DNA of 8,074 nucleotides. Origin: Lawsonibacter sp. GTDB lineage: Bacteria > Bacillota > Clostridia > Oscillospirales > Oscillospiraceae. A program made the translations under genes and the position numbers. Each line of letters opens with the position of its first letter. Position 1 is the first letter of the stretch. Location: contig JAAWLY010000094.1 of the NCBI GenBank assembly GCA_022798155.1, positions 1-8,074 of the forward strand, written 5' to 3'. Positions 1-6,060 of this stretch are shown here, one piece after another. The notes beneath the pieces were generated by a model. That model saw nothing but the letters and a program-made list of their open reading frames with translations. It was not told where the DNA came from and searched no databases.

Positions 1-1911
1 CCCGTGAAGTACGAGCGCTATGAGAATGGCACCTACTACTGGCAGTTCGAGGCCGTCATCAACGGTGAGATCGTCACCCAGGAGGCCGAGAGCAAGTACG
101 TTGAGACCATCAACACCATGAAGGCCAACCGCTACGAGATCGTTGAGCTGCGCTACAACGCCGCCGGCGACGTGGTCACCGACGTGCGGAAGATCGAGCG
201 CACCGACACCGGTGCTAGCGCGGCCACCTCCGGCCAGGACAAGATCTACGGCTATCCGTTCGCTGAGATCAAGACCTACACTGTCTCTAACCCCGCCGGC
301 CACAAGGTCAACGACAAGGAGTCCATCTACGACGTGGTTCTGACCGGCGCTGACAACGTTACCGGCGCCGTTGGTGTGCATGACTTCCAGTTCGTCACAC
401 GTCCCCGCACCAACCTTCAGCACACTTCCGCTGGCGTCCGGTTCACCACCACTCAGATCGGCACTCTGCGTCTCCAGGGCCGCACCCTGTATGTCCTGGA
501 CGGCCAGCATGACTACGGCGTAGACTTCATCCGCGACGCCAAGGCCGTTGTCATCCAGCGCGAGGGTACCCTCACCGACAACAGCAAGAAGGTCCGCGCT
601 TACGGCTCCGTCCAGGAGGCTATCGACAGCCTGGGCGACGCCGACAAGACCACCCAGGATACCAAGGAGTTCAAGGGCATCATCACCGCCGTCCTGAACA
701 GCCAGGGCGTGGCTGAGTGGGTCGTGTTCTACTCCGACACCGTGGCCGAGACTAAGACCAACATCAATGATCCCTCCGCCATCATGAAGGTCCGCGTGAA
801 GTATAAGCTGATCGGCACCAGCGAAGCTGAGGCCACCGAGTACGGCGTTGTGGACGCTGTCCGGATTCCTGGCACCAACCTCGCTCAGGTTCCCTCCCCC
901 GATACCCACAGCGGCCGGAATATCCTTGGCGCTGGCTACACCACCGAGGCCTATAAGAAAATCCTTTGGGAGCCCAAGGCCGATCCTATCAAGGTCGTCG
1001 TCTTTAGCTACAGCCCCGTGGGCGGAGGGACTCCCGGCGCTGGCACCAAGACCGTGCGCGTGAGCTATCGGACAACCGCGGCCACTGCCTCCACTCAGGT
1101 TGGCTATCAGAATGTCACCCTCACCCTGGACAAGGCTGGCTTTGCCGATCTGGACGCCACCAAATTCACCGAAATTCCCTCTGGTTATAAGCTCAAGGCT
1201 GGCCCTACCGGCGAGGACTTCACACAGCTGATTGACGCCAGCACCAGCGGCGCCATCGCCGTGGAGGTTGAGAAGATGACGGTCAAGAGTGTGAGCGTCA
1301 TCCCGACGCCCGCCAGCAGAGCTGCTCTCGCCACAATCGAAATTCCGGGTGGCGCTAACTCCGCCGCGATCGGCAAGGCCGTCAAGGCTGCCGGTTACTC
1401 CGTTGAGGTAACTTACGAGGATGATTCCACGGTGGTTCTCGAGGCGACCGCTGATGATCTGACGTGGGCTGCTGCCGCCGGCACTGGCAAGATCACTGTG
1501 AAGATGACCGGCGCTGGCACTGGAGGCGCTGACGTCGCGAGCACCGAGGATATTGACAGCGAGGTTTACGCCACAGTTAGCAAGGCTAAGCTCACCGGCG
1601 CGGGGGATATTGAGGACTACGAGGTCTCTTACGCGATTGACTCCGGAGAGACCGATAAGATCAAGGTCGGTGATACGATCACCATCACCTACACGGCTGC
1701 GGAGGTCGGTGCGACCACTCTGCCCAGCGGTACACAAAGCGCCGCTGTTACCGGTGCTACTCCGGCTGCGGTTTCTACGACCGAGACTGATGGTAGCAAG
1801 CTTGTAGTGACCGATGGTACTGCCAGCGCGAAGGCAACCGTGGTTGTGACCATTAAGATTAAAACTATCACTAATGCAGAGCTTGAGGTTGTCACTACAA
1901 TTGAAGCCTGA
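1..1911 (+). CDS. Large cysteine-free surface protein, probably S-layer-like, C-terminal part (5' end outside window)
   Basis: The frame is open from base 1 to a TGA at 1909-1911. A GTG at position 4 is the first possible start, but only three bases precede it, so the gene most likely begins upstream. The 635 residues counted from that GTG have no cysteine, no obvious membrane segment, and many Thr, Ala, Gly, Val and Asp residues, as in secreted S-layer and adhesin proteins. Residues 1-300 are mixed and rich in aromatic residues. Residues from about 440 to the end look like two beta-rich, Ig-like modules separated by Ala/Gly/Thr-rich stretches. The tail TTIEA carries no LPXTG sorting signal, so anchoring, if any, would come from N-terminal domains not seen here (SLH domains are usual in such proteins). 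Codon use in the first kilobase is strongly biased to C-ending codons, which suggests high expression. The S-layer assignment rests on composition and general resemblance, not on a diagnostic motif; another secreted adhesin is possible. Confidence 0.6.
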   Translation, partial: PVKYERYENGTYYWQFEAVINGEIVTQEAESKYVETINTMKANRYEIVELRYNAAGDVVTDVRKIERTDTGASAATSGQDKIYGYPFAEIKTYTVSNPAGHKVNDKESIYDVVLTGADNVTGAVGVHDFQFVTRPRTNLQHTSAGVRFTTTQIGTLRLQGRTLYVLDGQHDYGVDFIRDAKAVVIQREGTLTDNSKKVRAYGSVQEAIDSLGDADKTTQDTKEFKGIITAVLNSQGVAEWVVFYSDTVAETKTNINDPSAIMKVRVKYKLIGTSEAEATEYGVVDAVRIPGTNLAQVPSPDTHSGRNILGAGYTTEAYKKILWEPKADPIKVVVFSYSPVGGGTPGAGTKTVRVSYRTTAATASTQVGYQNVTLTLDKAGFADLDATKFTEIPSGYKLKAGPTGEDFTQLIDASTSGAIAVEVEKMTVKSVSVIPTPASRAALATIEIPGGANSAAIGKAVKAAGYSVEVTYEDDSTVVLEATADDLTWAAAAGTGKITVKMTGAGTGGADVASTEDIDSEVYATVSKAKLTGAGDIEDYEVSYAIDSGETDKIKVGDTITITYTAAEVGATTLPSGTQSAAVTGATPAAVSTTETDGSKLVVTDGTASAKATVVVTIKIKTITNAELEVVTTIEA

Positions 1912-1968
1912 TTTGCCAAACTTTTGCGTAGAGTGAATTGCTTTAGCGGATGCTGAGGTAAACGAACG

Positions 1969-1999
1969 AAGCCCCCGCGCCGAAAGGCGCGGGGGTTTT
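1969..1999 (+). terminator. Rho-independent terminator after the surface-protein gene, possibly bidirectional
   Basis: A perfect 10-bp stem pairs 1972-1981 with 1986-1995 around a GAAA tetraloop and is followed by TTTT. A/T pairs at the base extend it slightly. It lies about 60 bases after the stop at 1911 and just beyond the end of the convergent gene (stop at 2010). For leftward transcripts the same stem is followed by a poorer T tract (CTTCGTTCGTTT), so bidirectional use is plausible but weaker. Confidence 0.9.
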
Positions 2000-2009
2000 C
2001 CCCATGGAT

Positions 2010-2471
2010 TTACTTGTCCTCCTCGAAAAAGGCCACCACCCGGTAGGTGGAACCCAAAATATTCAGCTGCTTCTGCGGGTCCGCGCTGTCCGGGCTCGCC
2101 TGCAAATACCAGCTGATGGTGTTTCCGTTCCACTTCAAGGTATTGTACTGCGTTGTAACAATTGAGCCGCTCCAGGGGAAGATCCACCTGGGCTCGTAGT
2201 CGTCTATGATAAACGCCACCAGCGGCTTTTTGGGGAACGTGAAGGATGTGGGGTTGCCGACGCCGCATTTGCCGTTTCCGACGTAAGTACCCGTCCAAAT
2301 CTGGCAGTTGCCCTTTTGGGCCACCCGAGCGGCCAGGGCGGTGCGGGCGTCGGCCTGAGCCTTGATGGCCGCGTCGATCTTGGCGTTGTCGGCGTTGAAG
2401 TCATCCATCAGGACCTTGTCGGACTTCTCCCACTGGGAAAGCTGATAGTTGGGGGTCTGGTTGGTTGGCAT
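2010..2471 (-). CDS. Phage tail-fibre-like small protein, orphan gene
   Basis: This encodes 153 residues. The start at 2471 is chosen because an AAGGAGG ribosome binding site (2487-2481) lies 9 bases upstream and the protein then begins MPTNQTPNYQLSQWEKSDKV. The frame stays open to an ATG at 2615, but that would place translation through the leader hairpin and this binding site. Residues 5-52 look helical and Ala/Asp-rich (QWEKSDKVLMDDFNADNAKI), a pattern common at the start of Firmicutes prophage tail or baseplate-associated proteins. Residues 57-150 are beta-rich, with the GTYVGNGKCGVGNPTSFTF segment typical of phage tail C-terminal domains. There is no signal peptide and no membrane segment. 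The gene stands alone: no capsid, tail, lysis or integrase gene is nearby, so it is either a phage remnant or a domesticated fibre gene. Its role cannot be told from the sequence. Confidence 0.8.
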   Translation of the reverse strand: MPTNQTPNYQLSQWEKSDKVLMDDFNADNAKIDAAIKAQADARTALAARVAQKGNCQIWTGTYVGNGKCGVGNPTSFTFPKKPLVAFIIDDYEPRWIFPWSGSIVTTQYNTLKWNGNTISWYLQASPDSADPQKQLNILGSTYRVVAFFEEDK

Positions 2472-2480
2472 AATGTTGTG

Positions 2481-2487
2481 CCTCCTT
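2481..2487 (-). promoter_or_regulatory. Ribosome binding site that fixes the orphan gene start
   Basis: The minus strand reads AAGGAGG, a full match to the anti-Shine-Dalgarno core, nine bases before the ATG at 2471. It supports the 153-residue product over the longer 201-residue frame. Confidence 0.85.
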
Positions 2488-2499
2488 AAAATGTGATTG

Positions 2500-2529
2500 G
2501 GAGCACCGGAAGGCCTCTTCGGGTGCTCC
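2500..2529 (-). promoter_or_regulatory. Leader hairpin upstream of the tail-fibre-like gene
   Basis: Bases 2500-2507 and 2522-2529 form a perfect 8-bp stem (GGAGCACC with GGTGCTCC). After one G/G mismatch, a further 4 bp pair (2509-2512 with 2517-2520) around a 4-base loop. It sits in the predicted untranslated leader, 12 bases from the ribosome binding site. No T run follows on either strand, so it is not a standard terminator. An mRNA-stabilising or translation-modulating structure is possible; no known riboswitch class was recognised. Confidence 0.5.
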
Positions 2530-2550
2530 TCAATAACTGCCGGAACTCCC

Positions 2551-2585
2551 GGAAAAATTGTACGTTTCCATACATTTATTGGAAA
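2551..2585. repeat. Alternating GGAAA/TTTCC half-sites over the orphan-gene promoter
   Basis: Three half-sites alternate in orientation: GGAAA at 2551-2555, TTTCCA at 2565-2570 and TGGAAA at 2580-2585, with nine bases between each neighbouring pair. They overlap the predicted -35 box, spacer and -10 region, the usual place for a repressor operator. The half-sites are short and the region is AT-rich, so chance is a real alternative. Confidence 0.3.
2557..2585 (-). promoter_or_regulatory. Predicted sigma-A promoter of the tail-fibre-like gene
   Basis: On the minus strand a -35-like TTTCCA (2585-2580, 4 of 6 matches) is followed after exactly 17 bases by a -10 TACAAT (2562-2557, 5 of 6 matches). 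Transcription would begin near 2550 and give a leader of about 79 bases holding the 2500-2529 hairpin and the AAGGAGG site. The match is moderate. Confidence 0.45.
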
Positions 2586-2613
2586 TGAGGGGGCACTGCG
2601 CCCTTTTTGGGGC

Positions 2614-2639
2614 AAAAAACAGCCCGCCGGAGGGCGGGC
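2614..2639 (-). terminator. Rho-independent terminator of the two-component operon
   Basis: Reading the minus strand, a 7-bp GC stem (2639-2633 with 2628-2622) with a 4-base loop is followed by TGTTTTTTG. It lies 8 bases past the response-regulator stop at 2647 and separates that operon from the orphan gene downstream on the same strand. Confidence 0.85.
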
Positions 2640-2646
2640 GCTCAGG

Positions 2647-3363
2647 TCAGATATTCAGCCGCCGCCGCAGCTCTTTCACCCGGTCGCGGCCGATGGGCAG
2701 GGGGGGTGATGTCCCGCGGACCCGCAGGGCGAAGCTGCTATTGTTCCAGGGGAAGATATCCTGGATATACTTGAGGCGGACCAGGCAGGTTTTGTGGATA
2801 CGGTAAAAGCCCTGGCTGGTCAGACGGCTTTCGAACTCGGACAGGGAGGAGCTGTCGGTGTATTTCTCCCCGGACAGGGTGTGGAGCAGGCAGCCCCGGC
2901 CGGCGCCGTCGGTTTCGATGTAAGTGATCTCATCCACATCCAGCAGGATGGTGTGGCGGTTGCTGCTGATGGCCAGCCGGCCCTCCTCGTTTTCAGCGGC
3001 GGCCGGCCTGTCCTGGCTGCACTGTTCCAGCACTTGCCGGATGCGGGCGGGGTCAAAGGGCTTGAGGAGGTAGTTGTCCACCCCCAGCTCGAAGGCGGTC
3101 ACCGCGTACTCGGAGTAGGCGGTGGCAAAGATGATTTTGGCCGCCGGCATCAGCCGCCGGGCCAGAGAGGCCACCGTGGTGCCCTCCATGTCTCCCAGGT
3201 GGATGTCGATAAACAGGATGTCGAAGCTCTCTTTCTCCAGCAGGGCCATGGCCTGCACGCCGTTGCCCGCCTCCTGGATTTCGGCCTGGGGCAGGCACTG
3301 GCGAATCTGGTGGATCAGCTCCACCCGGGAATATTTTTCATCGTCAATCAACGCGATGCGCAT
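2647..3363 (-). CDS. LytTR-family response regulator
   Basis: This encodes 238 residues. The start is the ATG at 3363, with AAGGAGGA 7 bases upstream; the longer open frame to 3471 lies inside the kinase gene and has no support. Residues 1-118 are a receiver domain: acidic pocket D7-D8-E9, phospho-acceptor D53 in FIDIHLGDMEG, T81 in FATAYSEYAV, and K101 in the KPF motif. Residues about 128-235 are a LytTR DNA-binding domain, with the family pattern of a beta strand followed by IETDG (about 149-153) and the FYRIHKTCLV segment (187-196). It is expected to bind direct repeats spaced about two helical turns apart and to activate promoters when phosphorylated. It overlaps the kinase gene by 16 bases, so the two are translationally coupled and almost surely partners. 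The likely target is the tandem repeat at 4735-4776 upstream of the TRAP operon (inference). Confidence 0.95.
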   Translation of the reverse strand: MRIALIDDEKYSRVELIHQIRQCLPQAEIQEAGNGVQAMALLEKESFDILFIDIHLGDMEGTTVASLARRLMPAAKIIFATAYSEYAVTAFELGVDNYLLKPFDPARIRQVLEQCSQDRPAAAENEEGRLAISSNRHTILLDVDEITYIETDGAGRGCLLHTLSGEKYTDSSSLSEFESRLTSQGFYRIHKTCLVRLKYIQDIFPWNNSSFALRVRGTSPPLPIGRDRVKELRRRLNI

Positions 3364-4649
3364 AGGGCGCTCCTCCTTGGTAAATCGGATTCGGCCTGAG
3401 CCGGAGGCGACAGGGGGATGGAGAAGGCGACGGTGGAGCCGGAGGAGGTGCTGTCGATGGCAAAGGGACACTGCTCCCCATAGATACTCCGCAGCCGCTT
3501 GCGGACGTTGAACAGCCCGGAGTAGGTGGGGTCGTCAGGGTCCTGGAGTTTGGCCAGCACCTCCGGGGGAAAGCCCCGGCCCTGGTCGGACACCTGGATG
3601 TAGGCCCGCTCTTCGTCCTGACGGATCTGGATGCAGACCCGCCGGTCGTCCACCGCCACAAAGCCGTGGCGCACCGCGTTCTCCACAATGGGCTGGAGGA
3701 TCAGCGGCGGCAGCCGCAGCCGGGTCAGGTCGTCGGGCAGCTCCTTGACCACATGGATGGCGTCTTCAAACCGGGCCTCGGTGAGAAACAGGTAGTTGTC
3801 CACGTTGGACAGCTCCTGCTGGAGGGTGACAAAGGGCTCGTTAATGGACAGGGTCTGGCGAAAGTAGTTGGCCAGCACCAGGATGGTCTCCCGGGCCCGG
3901 TTGGGGTCGGCGAGGCACAAAGCTGAGATGGTGTTCAGGGCGTTGAAGAGGAAGTGGGGGTTGATCTGGGACTGGAGGGCCCGCAGCTCGGCCTGCTGGC
4001 GCAGCTCCACCTGGCGCTGGGCCTCCAGCTGCTCCAGCAGCAGACTGCGGTTCATCCGGTCCATCACGGCGCTGAATACCACCAATCCCAAAGAATTTAC
4101 CGCGATTTTGGGAATCAGGATGGCTTTCTCCAGGGCCGCAGCGTCAGCAAAGGGCCGGGCCACGGCCAGGATGATGACGCACTGGATCAGCTCAGCCGCC
4201 ACCGTCAGCCCCACCAGGGCCAGCGGACGCCGGACACTCAGCCTGGAAAACCACCGGTAACACACAGCCCCCAGTATGCCGAAGGAGGCGGTGCCCAGCC
4301 CGCAGGCCAGAGAGGTAAAGCCGCCGAGATTGTAAAAATACCGGTGCAGGCCGCTGATCATCCCGGCAGATACCCCGGTGAGGGGGCCGCACATCAGTCC
4401 GGCGGCCAGAGTGCTGATGGTGCGGGTGTTGACAATGGCCCCCTGAAAGCTCAGCCCCGTGTAGGTGCTGGCGATGGACAGCAGCCCGAATACCAGCCCC
4501 AGCACCAGCTGGTTTGGAATCGAGCGGTCCTGCCGCTTCAGAATGGCCCGCAGGGGCCGCATCTCCGTGAGGACAGTGGCGGCCACCAGGAGCAAGCCGG
4601 CGTTGGTCAGCAAATAAATCGGCAGATTATCTTGAATCACAGCCAGCAT
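3348..4649 (-). CDS. LytS-type membrane sensor histidine kinase, without a GAF domain
   Basis: This encodes 433 residues. Roughly residues 10-196 form a hydrophobic sensor with five to six membrane segments of the 5TM-5TMR_LYT type, including NTRTIS (74-79) and the RYFYNLGGFTSLACG stretch (103-117). A short charged linker (197-221, SLLLEQLEAQRQVELRQQ) follows. The PF06580-type kinase core comes next: phospho-accepting H232 in INPHFLFN, the N box IVENAVRHG (321-329), the G1 box DQGRG (355-359), and a GLFNVRKRL segment (378-386). Relatives such as LytS, BtsS and YpdA are about 560-580 residues because a GAF domain sits between membrane and kinase parts; here it is missing. The only good ribosome binding site (GGGGAGG, 4657-4651) is just 1 base from the ATG at 4649, so initiation may be at the GTG at 4640, ten bases away, which would remove three residues. 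The partner is the overlapping LytTR regulator. The signal is probably an extracellular carboxylate (inference). Confidence 0.95.
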   Translation of the reverse strand: MLAVIQDNLPIYLLTNAGLLLVAATVLTEMRPLRAILKRQDRSIPNQLVLGLVFGLLSIASTYTGLSFQGAIVNTRTISTLAAGLMCGPLTGVSAGMISGLHRYFYNLGGFTSLACGLGTASFGILGAVCYRWFSRLSVRRPLALVGLTVAAELIQCVIILAVARPFADAAALEKAILIPKIAVNSLGLVVFSAVMDRMNRSLLLEQLEAQRQVELRQQAELRALQSQINPHFLFNALNTISALCLADPNRARETILVLANYFRQTLSINEPFVTLQQELSNVDNYLFLTEARFEDAIHVVKELPDDLTRLRLPPLILQPIVENAVRHGFVAVDDRRVCIQIRQDEERAYIQVSDQGRGFPPEVLAKLQDPDDPTYSGLFNVRKRLRSIYGEQCPFAIDSTSSGSTVAFSIPLSPPAQAESDLPRRSALCASR

Positions 4650-4679
4650 CCCTCCCCACAGATTTCTTTCCTATAAGGT

Positions 4680-4708
4680 AGTGTAGCACGACTGTTTCCG
4701 TAATGCAA
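4680..4708 (-). promoter_or_regulatory. Predicted extended -10 promoter of the two-component operon
   Basis: On the minus strand TTGCAT (4708-4703) is followed after exactly 17 bases by TACACT (4685-4680). TG occurs one base before the -10 box (TGCTACACT), the extended -10 arrangement. Transcription would start near 4673, about 24 bases before the kinase ATG. The -35 box matches only 3 of 6 positions, so the extended -10 would carry much of the strength. Confidence 0.55.
4687..4695 (-). promoter_or_regulatory. Single LytTR-like half-site in the two-component promoter spacer
   Basis: The minus strand reads ACAGTCGTG, sharing the ACAGT core with the two sites upstream of the TRAP operon. It lies inside the -10/-35 spacer of the kinase operon promoter. 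No partner repeat was found 21 bp to either side, so any role in autoregulation is speculative. Confidence 0.25.
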
Positions 4709-4734
4709 GAAGGAGGTGCCGTTCCCCCTGGATT

Positions 4735-4776
4735 TTTCACTGTTCTCCCCCAATTTCCTACTGTAGGCCCCAATTT
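4735..4776. repeat. Tandem direct repeat, probable LytTR regulator operator
   Basis: Two units share ACTGT (4739-4743 and 4760-4764, 21 bp apart) followed by CCCCAATTT (4748-4756 and 4768-4776, 20 bp apart), giving 14 identical positions with a one-base difference in spacing. On the minus strand the first part reads ACAGTGAAA (4743-4735) and ACAGTAGGA (4764-4756). Each matches 7 of 9 positions of the published LytTR consensus [TA][AC][CA]GTTN[AG][TG], and the 21-bp phase is the one known for AgrA and YpdB sites. The block ends 2 bp upstream of a strong -35 box, as expected for an activator site. Confidence 0.6.
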
Positions 4777-4778
4777 TA

Positions 4779-4807
4779 TTGACTTTCTCCCAAACAACGA
4801 ATAAAAT
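4779..4807 (+). promoter_or_regulatory. Strong sigma-A promoter of the TRAP operon
   Basis: TTGACT (4779-4784, 5 of 6 matches) is followed after exactly 17 bases by TAAAAT (4802-4807, 5 of 6 matches). Transcription would begin near 4814, leaving a leader of about 83 bases before the solute-binding-protein ATG. No clear hairpin or riboswitch was seen in that leader. The ribosome binding site is the GAAAGGA at 4881-4887, nine bases before the start. Confidence 0.75.
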
Positions 4808-4896
4808 GACAGCGACGAGGTTGGGGAAAAATATCCCGGCCCTGTTCATTTTCATAGGTTTTAGCCAATCTATATGCAAAGAAAGGAAGAACGAGA

Positions 4897-5964
4897 ATGA
4901 AGAAGTTTCTTGCGCTGACCCTTGCCCTTGCTATGTCCCTGTCTCTTGTCGCCTGCGGCGGCGACAAGCCCAGCAACAGTGCTGCCGGCAGCAACAACAG
5001 CAACAACGCCGCTGCCTCCCAGCCCGCCGCCTCCGGCAGCCAGGGTGCCGACGAGGTGAAGGGCCTGACCGAGGCTGAGCGCGCCAAGGAGTTCATCACC
5101 GTGGGCACCGGTCCCACCTCCGGCGTGTACTACCCCATCGGCGGCGCTTTTGCCACCGCCCTGAGCGACTGGGGCTACCAGACCTCCGCTGAGGCCACCA
5201 ACGCCAGCGGCCAGAACATCACAAACATCCTCAACGGCGACTGCGAAATTGCCATCGCCATGCAGGACGTGTGCATGCAGGCCTATGAGGGCGTTGACGC
5301 CTACGCCGACCAGGCTCCCGCCAGCGGCCTGCGCGCCATGATGCGCCTGTGGCCCAACTACGTGCAGCTGGTCACCACCGCCAACACCGGCATCAAGTCC
5401 GTTGAGGACCTGCGCGGCAAGCGCGTGGGCGTGGGCGCCGCAAACTCCGGCGTTGAGGTCAATGCCCGCACCATCTTGGCCGCCTATGGTATCACCTATG
5501 ACGACATTACTCCCGACTACCTGGCTTACGGCGAGGCCATCGACAACATGAAGAACGGCCAGTGTGACGCCGTGTTCGTCACCTCCGGTCTGCCCAACGC
5601 CACCGTGATGGAGCTGGGCGTGTCCTACGATATGGTGGTTGTGCCCATCGACGGCGCCGGCCGGGACAAGCTGATTGCTGAAAACCCCATCTACGCCGCC
5701 TCCGTCATCCCCGCCAACACCTACAACAACACCGAGGATGTAGAGGGCGTGTTCGTCTACAACATCATGCTGGTGCGTGAGGACCTGAGCGACGAGATGG
5801 TCTACGACATGCTGGAGGGCGTGTTCGCCAACATCAGCACCATTAAGAACTCCCACAATACCGCCAACGAGAACATCGACATCACCTTCGGCGTGGACGA
5901 CATCCAGCTGCCCCTGCACCCCGGCGCCGAGGCCTTCTGGAGAGATAACGGCTACATTGATTAA
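4897..5964 (+). CDS. TAXI-family TRAP transporter solute-binding lipoprotein
   Basis: This encodes 355 residues. A lipoprotein signal peptide (residues 1-19, MKKFLALTLALAMSLSLVA) ends in the lipobox LVAC, with C20 as the lipidation site, which tethers the protein to the outer face of the membrane. A Ser/Asn/Ala/Gly-rich linker spans about 21-55. The TAXI domain follows, opening with the diagnostic GTGPTSGVYYPIGGAFA (70-86) and including KRVGVGAANSGVEVNA (about 175-190) and the terminal PLHPGAEAFWRDNG. Family members bind small carboxylates or amino acids such as glutamate or 2-oxoglutarate and deliver them to the membrane permease. The substrate here cannot be read from the sequence. It is the first gene of the operon, with a strong promoter and strongly biased codon use, as expected for the most abundant transporter component. 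A large hairpin follows it. Confidence 0.95.
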   Translation: MKKFLALTLALAMSLSLVACGGDKPSNSAAGSNNSNNAAASQPAASGSQGADEVKGLTEAERAKEFITVGTGPTSGVYYPIGGAFATALSDWGYQTSAEATNASGQNITNILNGDCEIAIAMQDVCMQAYEGVDAYADQAPASGLRAMMRLWPNYVQLVTTANTGIKSVEDLRGKRVGVGAANSGVEVNARTILAAYGITYDDITPDYLAYGEAIDNMKNGQCDAVFVTSGLPNATVMELGVSYDMVVVPIDGAGRDKLIAENPIYAASVIPANTYNNTEDVEGVFVYNIMLVREDLSDEMVYDMLEGVFANISTIKNSHNTANENIDITFGVDDIQLPLHPGAEAFWRDNGYID

Positions 5965-5998
5965 CCTGACAGCTGCGTTAGTTTGACCCTTAACTGGA

Positions 5999-6034
5999 GC
6001 GGTGCGGGCGGCGGCACTCCGTCTCCCACACCGC
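5999..6034 (+). promoter_or_regulatory. Long GC-rich hairpin between the binding-protein and DUF1850 genes
   Basis: Pairs 5999-6004 with 6029-6034, 6006-6008 with 6025-6027, and 6010-6014 with 6019-6023 give 14 base pairs (one G-T). Two single-base mismatches interrupt the stem, and the loop is CACT (6015-6018). It begins 35 bases after the binding-protein stop. The next bases are CTCTGTTATAA with no T run, so a full terminator is unlikely. A processing or 3'-protecting element that raises binding-protein expression over the permease is the favoured reading (inference). Confidence 0.6.
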
Positions 6035-6060
6035 CTCTGTTATAAATGAGAGAGATTGGT

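Noticed and set aside
2010..2471. Diversity-generating retroelement target
   Set aside because: No reverse transcriptase, template repeat or lectin-fold variable region is visible in the window.
2472..2615. Longer version of the tail-fibre-like protein starting at 2615
   Set aside because: It would translate through the predicted promoter, leader hairpin and consensus ribosome binding site, and the extra 48 residues resemble no domain.
2794..3399. Plus-strand open frame opposite the response regulator
   Set aside because: The minus strand encodes a complete receiver plus LytTR protein with all key residues; the plus frame shows no family features.
3364..3471. Longer version of the response regulator starting at 3471
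   Set aside because: The extra 36 residues overlap the kinase C-terminus in another frame and precede a clear MRIALIDDE receiver start with its own AAGGAGGA site.
4870..5919. Long open frame on the minus strand opposite the TAXI binding protein
   Set aside because: Its Val/Gly/His-rich composition is a mirror-frame artefact, and the plus strand has a lipobox and TAXI motifs.
5999..6034. Rho-independent terminator inside the TRAP operon
   Set aside because: The stem is strong but is followed by CTCTGTTATAA rather than a T run, and the next genes clearly belong to the same transporter.
5983..6046. Possible internal promoter between binding protein and DUF1850 (TTGACC with TATAAA)
   Set aside because: The two boxes are over 50 bases apart, far outside the usable spacing, and no alternative -10 box lies at 16-18 bases.
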